In this document: piece by piece, positions 51,354 to 60,335 of the stretch
How positions within the stretch are numbered: the stretch's first letter is position 1
Layout of the letters: each line of letters begins with the position of its first letter
Assembly (NCBI GenBank): GCA_050289485.1
Contig: JBNKFV010000032.1
Coordinates: forward strand, 80,217 to 144,216
Source: JBNKFV01 sp050289485
Lineage (GTDB): Bacteria > Pseudomonadota > Gammaproteobacteria > Pseudomonadales > Cellvibrionaceae
DNA: 64,000 nt
Reading direction: 5' to 3'
Program-made: the position numbers and the translations under genes
Notes under the pieces: generated by a model
Told to the model about the DNA's origin: nothing
Databases searched by the model: none
The model's input: only the letters and a program-made list of their open reading frames with translations

Positions 51354-53291
51354 ATGATCTGGCAATGCCGTGTGTTAACCGCTGCTCTCGTGCTGGGTTT
51401 TGCCAGCCATGTGGGTGCCGCAGAAAAGAGCCAGCCACCCTCGTCGGCAGCTGATCTGCGCTACGGCGTTACCCTTTATCACTACTTTCAGTCCGACTAC
51501 TTTGCTGCACTCAGCGAATTGCAGATGGCCAAAGTCCGTGGCGGGATCAAAGGCCACGGTGATAACCCCGATATTATAGAAGGCGGCATCAGCCTGGCCT
51601 TCGATATGCCTCACAAAGCTGAAAGCCTGTTTACCCGATTACTCGACGACTCCCATCCGCTGGCGGTGCGCAATGCGGCTTGGTTCTATTTGGGTAAGCT
51701 CTATTACCTGCGCGGCGAGTGGGCGCAAGCTAGTGCCAGTCTGCAACACATTACCAGCGAGATTGAGCCCGTACTGGCCGGCGAGCTGGCTGCCTTGCGG
51801 GCGCATCTGGCCATTCAGCAAAACGACCTCGATGGTGCCGTACCGCTGTTGAACCACTTGGCCGACGACAGCCCCTGGGCGCCCTATGTCAATTTTAATT
51901 TGGGCACCGCCTTAAGTCGCAGCAAAGAGTTTGAATTGGCGATACCGTACTTGGAAACCGCCGGGCAGCTTACTTACATTACCAATCCCGATACCCAGCA
52001 AGACCTGTTGGCCCTGCGCGACAAAGCTGAAACAGCTGCCGGTTATGCCAACCTGTTTCTGGGTAAGTACGGCGAAGCCATTGCGGCATTTCAGCAGGTG
52101 CGATTGAACACGCCGTTTAGTCGCCAGGCCCTGTTGGGTTATGGTTGGGCGGCACAGCAACAGGAAAACTACCCCCTGGCACTTAAACCATGGAAAGCCC
52201 TGGCCAGCGAACCGGCCATTTTTCCCGAAGCCCAAGAGGCGCGCCTGGCTCTGCCCTTTGCCTACGAACAGCTAGGGGCAAATGGCCATGCACTGCTGGC
52301 GCTACAAACCGCTGAAGACACCTTCAGTAACGAACTGCAACGCCTCGACCAGGTGTTGCAAGGCGTGGATGAGTTACAAGTACGGCAGGCCCTGCTGCGC
52401 TGGAATGCGGGTGAACGGCCGTTGCAAGACTGGCTCGCCCTCGATAACGAACCCGGTGTGGTGCCGCCAGAGCCGTACATGGCCCTGTTATTCAGCGACG
52501 ACCAGTTTCAGTTGCAGGTACAAAGCCTGCGCGAACTGCTGCAACTGCAACAGCGTTTGCAGCAATGGCAGGGCAAGCTGGCCCTGTACGACGATTTGCT
52601 CAACCAGCGCCAAATTCAGCGCGACCAGCGGGTGCAGGCCATCGAAGCGGCCGATTACCCGGCGAAAATTCAAACCTTGTCGCAGCAACTACAACACCAA
52701 ACCGAAACCCTCGACACCATCATGGCCACCACCGATGTGATGGCGTTTGTTACTGGGCGCGCCCAAGACCAGTGGCAGCGGGTTCAGCGTGGTGAGGCCA
52801 CTCTCAAACGCATGCAGGCAGCCGGTCGTAATACCGATGAAGAAGCTGCGGCCCTGCGTCGTTATCGCGGCTTGCTGTTGTGGCAGGCCAGCCAGCAATA
52901 TCATGACCAGGTATGGCGCCACCAGCAGGCCATCGCCGCGGTTGCCAGCGAATTGCAGCAACTGCATGAACAATACCACCGGCTGCAAACCGCCGTGGTT
53001 GAGGCGCCCGATGTGGTGCCGTTCAAAGCTCGCATTAGTGAGGGTGAAACCCGCTTGGCCCAGCAGCTGACTGCCGTTGATAACCAAATTACGGCCCTCG
53101 AAACCCATATTCGTGCGCGGTTGCGCCAAGAGCTGCTCACCCAGCGTGAACGCCTGCAGTATTATCAGGCGGAGGCGCGCCTTGCCATTGCCCGCCTCTA
53201 CGACGGCGCCATGCAGCCAGGCACCAATGAAAACAAAACCCTGCCCGACAACGACCAGAGCGACGACCAAAGCAATGAGGAGGCACCATGA
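51354..53291 (+). CDS. Exported TPR/helical-repeat protein
   Basis: 645 aa. Signal peptide (to about residue 23), TPR-like repeats in the first half (DLRYGVTLYHYFQSDYFAAL; AAWFYLGKLYYLRGEWAQAS; VNFNLGTALSRSKEFELAIP), then a long coiled-coil region (about 400-620, Gln/Arg-rich). Ends in a very acidic tail (NDQSDDQSNEEAP). Likely a periplasmic scaffold. Starts right at the previous stop, and its end overlaps the next gene as ATGA. Confidence 0.82.
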   Translation: MIWQCRVLTAALVLGFASHVGAAEKSQPPSSAADLRYGVTLYHYFQSDYFAALSELQMAKVRGGIKGHGDNPDIIEGGISLAFDMPHKAESLFTRLLDDSHPLAVRNAAWFYLGKLYYLRGEWAQASASLQHITSEIEPVLAGELAALRAHLAIQQNDLDGAVPLLNHLADDSPWAPYVNFNLGTALSRSKEFELAIPYLETAGQLTYITNPDTQQDLLALRDKAETAAGYANLFLGKYGEAIAAFQQVRLNTPFSRQALLGYGWAAQQQENYPLALKPWKALASEPAIFPEAQEARLALPFAYEQLGANGHALLALQTAEDTFSNELQRLDQVLQGVDELQVRQALLRWNAGERPLQDWLALDNEPGVVPPEPYMALLFSDDQFQLQVQSLRELLQLQQRLQQWQGKLALYDDLLNQRQIQRDQRVQAIEAADYPAKIQTLSQQLQHQTETLDTIMATTDVMAFVTGRAQDQWQRVQRGEATLKRMQAAGRNTDEEAAALRRYRGLLLWQASQQYHDQVWRHQQAIAAVASELQQLHEQYHRLQTAVVEAPDVVPFKARISEGETRLAQQLTAVDNQITALETHIRARLRQELLTQRERLQYYQAEARLAIARLYDGAMQPGTNENKTLPDNDQSDDQSNEEAP

Positions 53292-56206
53292 GTGTATTGC
53301 CTTATCGTCGCCGGTTACTGTCGCTTGCGCTGGCTGCCAGCTTGGGCCTGAGTGGGTGTGCAGGCACGGGGTTGCTGGGTGATAAAACAGTAGATATCGG
53401 CCCCACCCTGGCTGATCTGCAACCGGTGGATTTACCTGATCCAACCCTCGATGTACCACCCATCAGTATGGATGGTATCGAGCGTTTGTATCAGCGCGCT
53501 TTGGAAGTTGCCGACAACCCCGATGTACGCCGCAAAATTCTGATTCGCTTAGCTGGCTTACAAATGGTGCGCAGCGAAAATCAGCAGCTGGCCAGCAGCC
53601 AGCCGGGTGAATTTTTTGGGCAGGCCATCAGCATGTATCAAGAGCTGATTGACTTGCAGCGTGACTATCAAAAGGATCATGGGTTAAGCGAAAGCGGTAA
53701 TAACCTCGACCAGCTGCAATACCAGTTGGCCAAGGCCTATTCGCTGGATGGCAAAACTGCCCAGGCGGATGAAGCCCTGCAACAGCTGGCACAGCAGAAT
53801 CCGCAATCGGTGTATCTGGCCGAGGCCAACTTCCGCCGTGCTGAAAAAGCGTTTAGCGATGGCGATTACCCCCGTGCCGAGCGGCTCTACACGCTGGTGC
53901 GCAACGCTGGACCAACGCCTTTCTACAGCAATGCGGTATACATGCTTGGCTGGTCTTACTTCAAACAAAACAATTACCGCCAGGCGCTGCGCCCGTTTAC
54001 CGAAGTACTGGATATTTTTCTCGTTAACGAAGAGCGCTACGACCACCTGCCCAAGGCCGATAAAAATCTGGTACAAGACACCCTGCGGGTAATGAGCTTG
54101 GCGTTTTCCTATCTTGAAAGTGCCGACACCATTGCGGGCTTGCTCGGCAGTATTGGCGAGCGCCCCTATGTGCATTTGCTGTACGAGAGCCTGGCCGATT
54201 TTTACGTAGAGAAAAAGCGCTTTCAAGACGGCGCCGATACGCTCGAACACTACATTCAGCGCTATCCACTGGCCGACTACGCGCCACTGTTCAGTGCCCG
54301 CCGTATCCAAATTTATGAAGATGCGGGGTTCCCCGACCTGATTATTCCGGCGAAAAAAGAATTTGTGCAGAACTACGGCATATACAGTGCCTATTGGCTG
54401 CAAAAAGGCGACAAAATTCATAAAAACTTTTTGCCACACCTGCATACCTATCTGGAAGAATTGGCTACCTACGAACACGCCAATGCGCAAGCTATGGAAA
54501 AGCAATTGGCTGAAGGTGGCAAAGCCCGTGGCAATGATAAGCCTTTGCCCACCCTGGCCGAAGTACAGCAACGCTTTTTGGCGGCTGCTGGCTGGTATCA
54601 GCAGTTTATCGATACCTTCCCCCATGACGAAAAAACACCTGAGATGGCCTATCTATGGGCCGAATCACTGTTTGATGGGGGTGATTACGGGCAAGCCTTT
54701 GTGCGCTATGAACAAGTGGCTTATCTCTACAAAGACACCGAGCGCGGTGCCGAAGCTGGCTACGCGGCACTGATTGCTGCCGACAAGGTGATGGCAGCAC
54801 TGAGTGCCCACGGTGATACGGTTGATAAGCTGGCACTGGCCGACTGGCGCCGCAAAAAAATTACCAGTGCGCTGGCCTTTGCTGATCACTACGCCAGCGA
54901 TTCACGGGCCGTGGCCGTGCTCACACAAGCCGCAAAAGATTTGCTGGAAACCGGCCAGTTGTTACAGGCAGCCGAAGCCGCTGACCGGGTAACTCAGTGG
55001 CAACCTAAGCCAGAGCCTGCCCTGTTGCAAACAGCCTGGCTGGTACTGGCGCAGGCAGAATTCGATTTGCAAAATTACGAATCTGCCGAGCAGGCCTATG
55101 TGGCCATTCTTGCGCTGCTGCCGAAAAAAGACCCACAAATACCCAGCTTGCGTGACCGGTTGGCGGCCAGTATTTATCAACAGGCCGATATGCATTTAAG
55201 CCGTGGCGAGAAAGCAGAGGCAGTCGATGACCTGTTGCGTATCGAGCGTGCCGCACCGGGTTCCGACATCGCCCGCACTGGTATGTACGATGCCGCTAAC
55301 TTGCTTATTGACTTGCAAGACTGGCCGCAGGCCCAGCAAGTGGTTCTGGCTTATCGCCAGCGTTACCCCAACGATGCACTCATTGCCACCCTACCCGCCA
55401 AGCTGGTGGTGATTTACCAGGCACAAGAAAACTGGCAGGCCGCCGCGCAAGAGTTGCTGGGCATTGCCAAAACCGATACAGATCCTGCCGTGCAGCGCGA
55501 GTCTTATTGGCTGGTAGCCGAAATGTACGAAAAGGCCGACAATCTCGACAAAGCCATTGAGCACTACCGTTATTATGCCCACAACTATCCACAGCCGTTG
55601 GCAGATAACCTCGAAGCACAAGTGAAAATGGCTGGGTTTTACATCAAAACCAACGAGCCAGACAAACGCAACTTCTGGCTGCGCAAGATCATTAAAACCC
55701 ACCAGCAGGCCAATGAGCATACCCCGCGCGGTTTGTATCTGGCCGCTTGGGCCAGTGCCGATTTAGCCGAGCAGCAGTACCAAAAGTTTGCAGCCATTAA
55801 GCTAACCTTGCCCCTGAAAACCAGTTTGAAGAAAAAGAAAAAAGCACTGGATAAAACCCTGCGTGCCTACGAACAAACGCTGGACTTGGGCGTGCAGGAA
55901 TTTGCTACGCAGGCGACCTTCCGCATTGGCGAAATTTATGCACAGCTCTCGCGTGATTTGATGAAGTCGCAGCGCCCCAAGGGCCTCAGCGAATTGGAAT
56001 TGGAGCAATACGATATTCTGCTGGAAGAGCAGGCCTACCCGTTTGAAGAAAAAGCTATCGAAATTCATACCGGCAACAGTGAACGCAGCTGGGCAGGTAT
56101 TTACGATACCTGGGTGCAAGACAGTTTCGACAGCCTGGCGCGCATGCTACCAGGCCGTTACAACAAACCCGAAGCCGGCGGTGAGGTGAGCGATGTTATC
56201 TACTAA
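53288..56206 (+). CDS. Large TPR-repeat lipoprotein
   Basis: 972 aa, the largest gene of the operon. Lipobox LSGC (Cys about residue 24), then many TPR-type helical repeats (for example QYQLAKAYSLDGKTAQADEA, LVLAQAEFDLQNYESAEQAY, YWLVAEMYEKADNLDKAIEH). Predicted to be lipid-anchored and to hold other envelope proteins together. Homologues in gliding and TonB-linked clusters are usually annotated only as TPR proteins. Overlaps the genes on both sides (4 and 14 bp). Confidence 0.85.
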   Translation: MSVLPYRRRLLSLALAASLGLSGCAGTGLLGDKTVDIGPTLADLQPVDLPDPTLDVPPISMDGIERLYQRALEVADNPDVRRKILIRLAGLQMVRSENQQLASSQPGEFFGQAISMYQELIDLQRDYQKDHGLSESGNNLDQLQYQLAKAYSLDGKTAQADEALQQLAQQNPQSVYLAEANFRRAEKAFSDGDYPRAERLYTLVRNAGPTPFYSNAVYMLGWSYFKQNNYRQALRPFTEVLDIFLVNEERYDHLPKADKNLVQDTLRVMSLAFSYLESADTIAGLLGSIGERPYVHLLYESLADFYVEKKRFQDGADTLEHYIQRYPLADYAPLFSARRIQIYEDAGFPDLIIPAKKEFVQNYGIYSAYWLQKGDKIHKNFLPHLHTYLEELATYEHANAQAMEKQLAEGGKARGNDKPLPTLAEVQQRFLAAAGWYQQFIDTFPHDEKTPEMAYLWAESLFDGGDYGQAFVRYEQVAYLYKDTERGAEAGYAALIAADKVMAALSAHGDTVDKLALADWRRKKITSALAFADHYASDSRAVAVLTQAAKDLLETGQLLQAAEAADRVTQWQPKPEPALLQTAWLVLAQAEFDLQNYESAEQAYVAILALLPKKDPQIPSLRDRLAASIYQQADMHLSRGEKAEAVDDLLRIERAAPGSDIARTGMYDAANLLIDLQDWPQAQQVVLAYRQRYPNDALIATLPAKLVVIYQAQENWQAAAQELLGIAKTDTDPAVQRESYWLVAEMYEKADNLDKAIEHYRYYAHNYPQPLADNLEAQVKMAGFYIKTNEPDKRNFWLRKIIKTHQQANEHTPRGLYLAAWASADLAEQQYQKFAAIKLTLPLKTSLKKKKKALDKTLRAYEQTLDLGVQEFATQATFRIGEIYAQLSRDLMKSQRPKGLSELELEQYDILLEEQAYPFEEKAIEIHTGNSERSWAGIYDTWVQDSFDSLARMLPGRYNKPEAGGEVSDVIY

Positions 56207-56900
56207 TAGGCTTCTCGGTATCATATTGCTGGCTTGCCTGCTGCTAGGCGTAGGTGGTTGTGCGGTTAACCTGCCAGACTCTCAAGGTGAAGAAAACACT
56301 GCGGCTACACCGGAAGCCACCGCGCCAGACGATACCGGCGAGCCTGCTGCACCTCTGCGTGGCCCCACTACGCCAAACCCTTATCTGCAAAACCCTGCTG
56401 TGGTGTCGGCCAGTGCGCGGCGTGCGTTTGGCCAAGCCGTGAGCGCGTTGCGACAAAAAAATTACGCCAAGGCAGAAGTGTTATTGCAAGAGCTCACCGT
56501 TAGTGACAGCCAGTTATCGGGCCCGTTTTACAATTTGGGCTTGCTGTATCAGCAAACCGACAAACCAGAGCAAGCCAACACTGCCTACCAAAATGCTATC
56601 AAAGCCAACCCCAACAACCTGATGGCCTACAATCAGCTGGGCATATTGGCGCGGCAACAAGGTGAGTTTGAGAAAGCCGAAGCATATTACCAGCAGGCTT
56701 TAAACGTGTGGCCAGAGCATGCGCCGTCGCACCGCAATCTGGCGATTCTGTACGACCTTTACATGGGCAAGCTTGAGCCCGCGCTGGAGCATTACCAGCG
56801 CTACCAACAACTACTCCCCAGTGACGACCGCCAAGTCACCGGCTGGATTGTTGATTTACAACGGCGTTTAAACTCATCCAATACAGGAGCAGCCCCATGA
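56193..56900 (+). CDS. TPR lipoprotein
   Basis: 235 aa. Lipobox VGGC (Cys about 23), a Thr/Pro/Glu-rich linker (about 27-60), then three to four TPR repeats (SGPFYNLGLLYQQTDKPEQA; LMAYNQLGILARQQGEFEKA; PSHRNLAILYDLYMGKLEPA). The architecture resembles PilF/PilW-type pilotin lipoproteins but in another context. Translationally coupled to both neighbours. Confidence 0.85.
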   Translation: MLSTNRLLGIILLACLLLGVGGCAVNLPDSQGEENTAATPEATAPDDTGEPAAPLRGPTTPNPYLQNPAVVSASARRAFGQAVSALRQKNYAKAEVLLQELTVSDSQLSGPFYNLGLLYQQTDKPEQANTAYQNAIKANPNNLMAYNQLGILARQQGEFEKAEAYYQQALNVWPEHAPSHRNLAILYDLYMGKLEPALEHYQRYQQLLPSDDRQVTGWIVDLQRRLNSSNTGAAP

Positions 56901-57244
56901 ACAACCTTAAGCTGCTATTCGTTCGGCGTGGCCATGCGCCATTGATTAACCCGGAAATGATTCGTTTGGGGTTAATCGGTATCTTATTCGGCGTGCTTGC
57001 CCAGGCAGCGCAAGCCGAGGAAAAGCCCGTGGTTAATTTAAAATCCACCGTTACCGGTAATCAGGAACAGCCCAAGGTGCTTTATATTGTGCCGTGGAAA
57101 GCCAACGTGGGGCCGGAAGCGTTGTATCAAAATTTCAACAGCAAGGTGATGAATCAAGTCTTTGGCCATGTTGAAAAACAGGAGCTACAGCGCGAGGTGT
57201 ATTTCTCGCAGCAAAGTGAAGCAGCAAAAAAACCGCAAAAATAG
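56897..57244 (+). CDS. Small exported protein of the TPR/ExbBD operon
   Basis: 115 aa, family not recognised. N-terminal basic part, one hydrophobic segment (LGLIGILFGVLAQAAQA) that may be a signal peptide or an anchor, then a conserved-looking periplasmic stretch (PKVLYIVPWKANVGPEALYQ) and a basic tail ending AAKKPQK. ATGA overlap with the TPR lipoprotein. Likely an accessory factor of the complex; the fixed position argues it is a real gene. Confidence 0.72.
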   Translation: MNNLKLLFVRRGHAPLINPEMIRLGLIGILFGVLAQAAQAEEKPVVNLKSTVTGNQEQPKVLYIVPWKANVGPEALYQNFNSKVMNQVFGHVEKQELQREVYFSQQSEAAKKPQK

Positions 57245-57396
57245 GCATGGTTCACAACAGTGTTGTTAAAAAACGCTGTCAGTATCACAGTTGCCCGTGT
57301 TAAAAAGCGGCATAGTAACGGCTGTATCGCGCAGGCCGTGCCGCTAAATAAACAGATTTGTGCAAAACCCATTGAGATCACAACAAGGTTACGACT

Positions 57397-58071
57397 ATGG
57401 ACTTTTTAACCACTTTGGTTCGCTTTTTTCAAAATGGTGGCCCGTTTATGTACCCCATCGCCATTGTCTTGGTGGTAGGTTTGGCCGTTGTGATCGAACG
57501 CTGGATTTTTCTTACCCACGCCAAAAGCGCCAACCGCAAAGCGTTCAATCAACTACTGCCGCTGGTCAAAAAGAAAGATTACGGCACCATTATTAAAATG
57601 GGCCAAAATGGCGGCGCGCCCGTCAGTCGCATTATTGCTGCGGGTGTTGCCCGGTTGGATCAATCCCAGCGCCGTGACGATATTGAACTGGCCATGGAAG
57701 AAGGTGTGCTGGAAGCCGTGCCCCGCCTGGAAAAGCGCACCGCTTATTTGGCTACCCTGGCCAACATTGCCACCCTGCTCGGCCTGTTGGGTACCATTAT
57801 TGGTTTGATCGCCGCGTTTACTGCGGTGGCCAATGCCGACCCTACAGAGAAAGCATCGCTGTTGTCGCAAAGTATTTCAGTGGCTATGAACACCACTGCC
57901 TTTGGGTTGATCTCGGCAATTCCTCTGTTGCTATTCCATGCCATGCTGCAAACCAAAACCACCGAAATTGTCGATAGCCTGGAAATGGCCGGGGTGAAAT
58001 GCCTCAATATTATGTCGGCCAACCGTACTGTTGCGGTAAATACGCGTGCCAGTGATCCCAACGCCAAGTAA
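57397..58071 (+). CDS. MotA/TolQ/ExbB proton-channel protein
   Basis: 224 aa inner-membrane protein, three spans: FMYPIAIVLVVGLAVVIERW, LATLANIATLLGLLGTIIGL and AMNTTAFGLISAIPLLLFHA. These are the signature TM helices of ExbB/TolQ, with the conserved Thr and small residues lining the channel. With ExbD proteins it forms a stator that uses the proton gradient. A 152-bp gap before it may hold an internal promoter; I see nothing certain there. Confidence 0.92.
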   Translation: MDFLTTLVRFFQNGGPFMYPIAIVLVVGLAVVIERWIFLTHAKSANRKAFNQLLPLVKKKDYGTIIKMGQNGGAPVSRIIAAGVARLDQSQRRDDIELAMEEGVLEAVPRLEKRTAYLATLANIATLLGLLGTIIGLIAAFTAVANADPTEKASLLSQSISVAMNTTAFGLISAIPLLLFHAMLQTKTTEIVDSLEMAGVKCLNIMSANRTVAVNTRASDPNAK

Positions 58072-58114
58072 TTACCTGTCGTAACCCGCACGCAACAGAC
58101 GAAGGAGCCAGCCA

Positions 58115-58783
58115 ATGCGACATCGGCGATTACGCCCGCAAGCGCCAGACTTGGATATCACATCATTCATGAATTTGATGATTATCCTTGTGCCGGTGCT
58201 GCTGATGAGCATGGTGTTTTCTCACATCACCGTTCTTGATTTAAAACTGCCTGACTTGTCTGACAGCAGCCCATCTGACGAGCTGCCGCCAAAACAACTG
58301 GAGCTGGTGATTCGCGAAGACTATATGGATGTGAATTACCCAGCCGGTACCCGGCTTAAACGTATTGAAAATATTCCAGCGGTTGTCAAAGAGGCTGAAT
58401 CTACTCAAGTTGACATAGCCAGCGGGCAACCGCAGTTAGTACACGACTTTAAAATGCTCTCGCTGGTACTGCAGGAGGTTAAACGCCAACTGCGTGAAGC
58501 CGCCATTCGGGACGCAAAAAAAGCCGCAGAAGACGGTGGCAACGCATTAGCGATTGACGAAAATGCTGCCGACTTGGGCACAGACCAGATTCAATTAAAA
58601 CGCGATATTCTGATTCTCTCCGAACCCGATACCGACTACCAAACACTGGTATCTGCCATGGATACCGTGCGCTCATTTAAAACTGTTGTCGCAGCCAGTG
58701 TGGTTGATGCAGAACTGTTTCCGGTCATTTCATTGGGCGATGCGCCAGTGGTTGATGAAGCTGACAACGGAGGTGCGCAATGA
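58115..58783 (+). CDS. ExbD/TolR family protein lacking the usual membrane Asp
   Basis: 222 aa: short basic tail, one membrane span (about residues 16-38), periplasmic domain. In ExbD the span starts with a motif like TPFIDVMLVL whose Asp carries protons. Here the matching place reads ITSFMNLMIIL, with Asn20 instead of Asp. The periplasmic part carries an insert rich in Lys/Glu/Ala (about 120-155). Overlaps the second ExbD gene as ATGA. Probably the non-catalytic partner in an ExbD heterodimer. Confidence 0.88.
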   Translation: MRHRRLRPQAPDLDITSFMNLMIILVPVLLMSMVFSHITVLDLKLPDLSDSSPSDELPPKQLELVIREDYMDVNYPAGTRLKRIENIPAVVKEAESTQVDIASGQPQLVHDFKMLSLVLQEVKRQLREAAIRDAKKAAEDGGNALAIDENAADLGTDQIQLKRDILILSEPDTDYQTLVSAMDTVRSFKTVVAASVVDAELFPVISLGDAPVVDEADNGGAQ

Positions 58784-59331
58784 AGCAGTCGCTACGTGCA
58801 CGCCGTATGGCCAAACACCATAAACGCCAGCAACAATCAGCCAAGCTGAACCTGGTATCACTGATGGATATTTTCACCATTCTGGTGTTCTTCCTGCTGG
58901 TGAATTCTTCTGACGTGGAAATTCTGCAAACCAATAAAAGCATCACCCTGCCAGAATCGGTGTCGGAACAACGGCCAGACACCACCTTGGTGGTAACCGT
59001 TAACCAGACCAGCATTGTGGTAGGTGGTCGCCCGGTGGCCAATACGCAAGACATATTAGCCAGTGAGAGTGACAATATCGACCTGCTCGCCAAAGAATTG
59101 CAATACCAGGCAGAGCGTGCCGGGCCCTTACCCGAAGAGCTGCAAGATAAAGGCCGGGCTATTACCATTATGGGTGATCAAAGTATTCCCTACACTTTGT
59201 TAAAACGCATAATGGCCACGTGTGCCGAAGAAGGTTACATCGATATTGCGCTGGCTGTGTCTAAGGTGCCCCCAGCTGAGCTGCCCGAAGAAACGCCCGC
59301 ACCACCTGCTATTTCACAGGTAGGGGGTTAA
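58780..59331 (+). CDS. ExbD/TolR family protein with the membrane Asp
   Basis: 183 aa. A basic cytoplasmic tail (RARRMAKHHKRQQQ), the membrane span beginning KLNLVSLMDIFTILVFFLLV with Asp30 at the proton-carrying position, and a periplasmic domain (SIPYTLLKRIMATCAEEGYI). This copy should be the functional proton-carrying subunit. Two bases separate its stop from the TonB-like gene. Confidence 0.9.
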   Translation: MKQSLRARRMAKHHKRQQQSAKLNLVSLMDIFTILVFFLLVNSSDVEILQTNKSITLPESVSEQRPDTTLVVTVNQTSIVVGGRPVANTQDILASESDNIDLLAKELQYQAERAGPLPEELQDKGRAITIMGDQSIPYTLLKRIMATCAEEGYIDIALAVSKVPPAELPEETPAPPAISQVGG

Positions 59332-59333
59332 GC

Positions 59334-60293
59334 ATGGGTGTTACGCACGTGGGCCGTTTTCCCATTAATTTGCAATTACCCTGGCAAGCCAGTGATGCGG
59401 AAGACGCTGCGTTTTCGCGCATTCTAAAAATTACCTTAGGTGTGTTCCTGTTGTTGGCCGTAGTGGTTACGTGGGTAGATGTACCCGAGCCTACTCGCGA
59501 AGAAATGGAAACGCTGCCGCCAGAACTGGCGAAAGTGATTCTTGAGAAAAAAGAATTACCAAAACCCGAGCCCAAACCAGAACCCAAGCCGATTGAAAAG
59601 AAAGAGCCACCTAAACCCAAAGAACCTGAAAAAAAACCTAAACCAGAACCCAAGCCCGAGGTCGTCAAAAAGCCTGCACCTGCTACCGTAGAAAAAGCAC
59701 GAGAAAAAGCCGCTACCAGTGGCCTATTACAATTTAAAGACGACCTCATGGACATGCGTGACAGTTTGCAAACGCAAAAGCTGAACAACGCTAATCTCAC
59801 TCAGGGTGACGCCCAAGCGAGAAAAGTCGATCGCGCTGTGATTACCAGTAAGGCCAAAGTGGCCAGCGGTGGAATTAACACGGCAGCACTTAGCCGCGAT
59901 ACCGGTGGTGTTGCCCTCTCTGGTAAAGAAGATACGGTTGTCGATAGCAAAATGAAACTGGGTAATGGCAATAAAGCGATAGAAGACACCAGCCGCGAGG
60001 TGGCTGCACGCAGCCAAGCAGAAATTCGCCGTGTGATGGACCAGAATAAAAGCGCAATTTTTGCCATTTATAATCGTGAGCTACGTAAAAATCCGGCCTT
60101 GCAAGGTAAAGTAACCGTAAGCTTGGTTATCGAACCTAACGGCTCTGTGTCATCCATTAAACTGGTAGACAGTGAGCTTAATGCACCGAATTTGGAGCGC
60201 AAGCTGCTGGCCCGTATTCGGCTGATTAATTTTGGTGCCAAGCCCGTAGTGGCAACCACGCTTAATTATGCCTTTGATTTTTTGCCGTATTAG
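59334..60293 (+). CDS. AgmX/TonB-like protein
   Basis: 319 aa. Cytoplasmic start, one membrane span (about residues 36-56), a long Lys/Pro/Glu-rich spacer (KPEPKPEPKPIEKKEPPKPK and more, about 75-125) as in TonB, a middle disordered part, and a C-terminal TonB/AgmX-type domain (GKVTVSLVIEPNGSVSSIKL, then LLARIRLINFGAKPV). Expected to carry the energy of the ExbBD motor to partners in the periplasm or outer membrane. Last gene of the operon; convergent with the integrase gene 42 bp away. Confidence 0.88.
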   Translation: MGVTHVGRFPINLQLPWQASDAEDAAFSRILKITLGVFLLLAVVVTWVDVPEPTREEMETLPPELAKVILEKKELPKPEPKPEPKPIEKKEPPKPKEPEKKPKPEPKPEVVKKPAPATVEKAREKAATSGLLQFKDDLMDMRDSLQTQKLNNANLTQGDAQARKVDRAVITSKAKVASGGINTAALSRDTGGVALSGKEDTVVDSKMKLGNGNKAIEDTSREVAARSQAEIRRVMDQNKSAIFAIYNRELRKNPALQGKVTVSLVIEPNGSVSSIKLVDSELNAPNLERKLLARIRLINFGAKPVVATTLNYAFDFLPY

Positions 60294-60335
60294 GCCCTTT
60301 TCTCAGTTTTTGCGCTAGAATAGTCACGGCTAAGG

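Noticed and set aside
51354..56206. Cellulose-synthase BcsC-type or pilus assembly TPR proteins
   Set aside because: No cellulose synthase, pilin or secretin genes nearby and no outer-membrane porin domain; the coupling is with ExbB/ExbD/TonB-like genes.
59560..59690. Repetitive AAACCCGAGCCCAA-like stretch, considered as a DNA repeat or CRISPR
   Set aside because: It is the coding sequence of the Lys/Pro/Glu-rich spacer of the TonB-like protein, with codon-length periodicity and no spacers.
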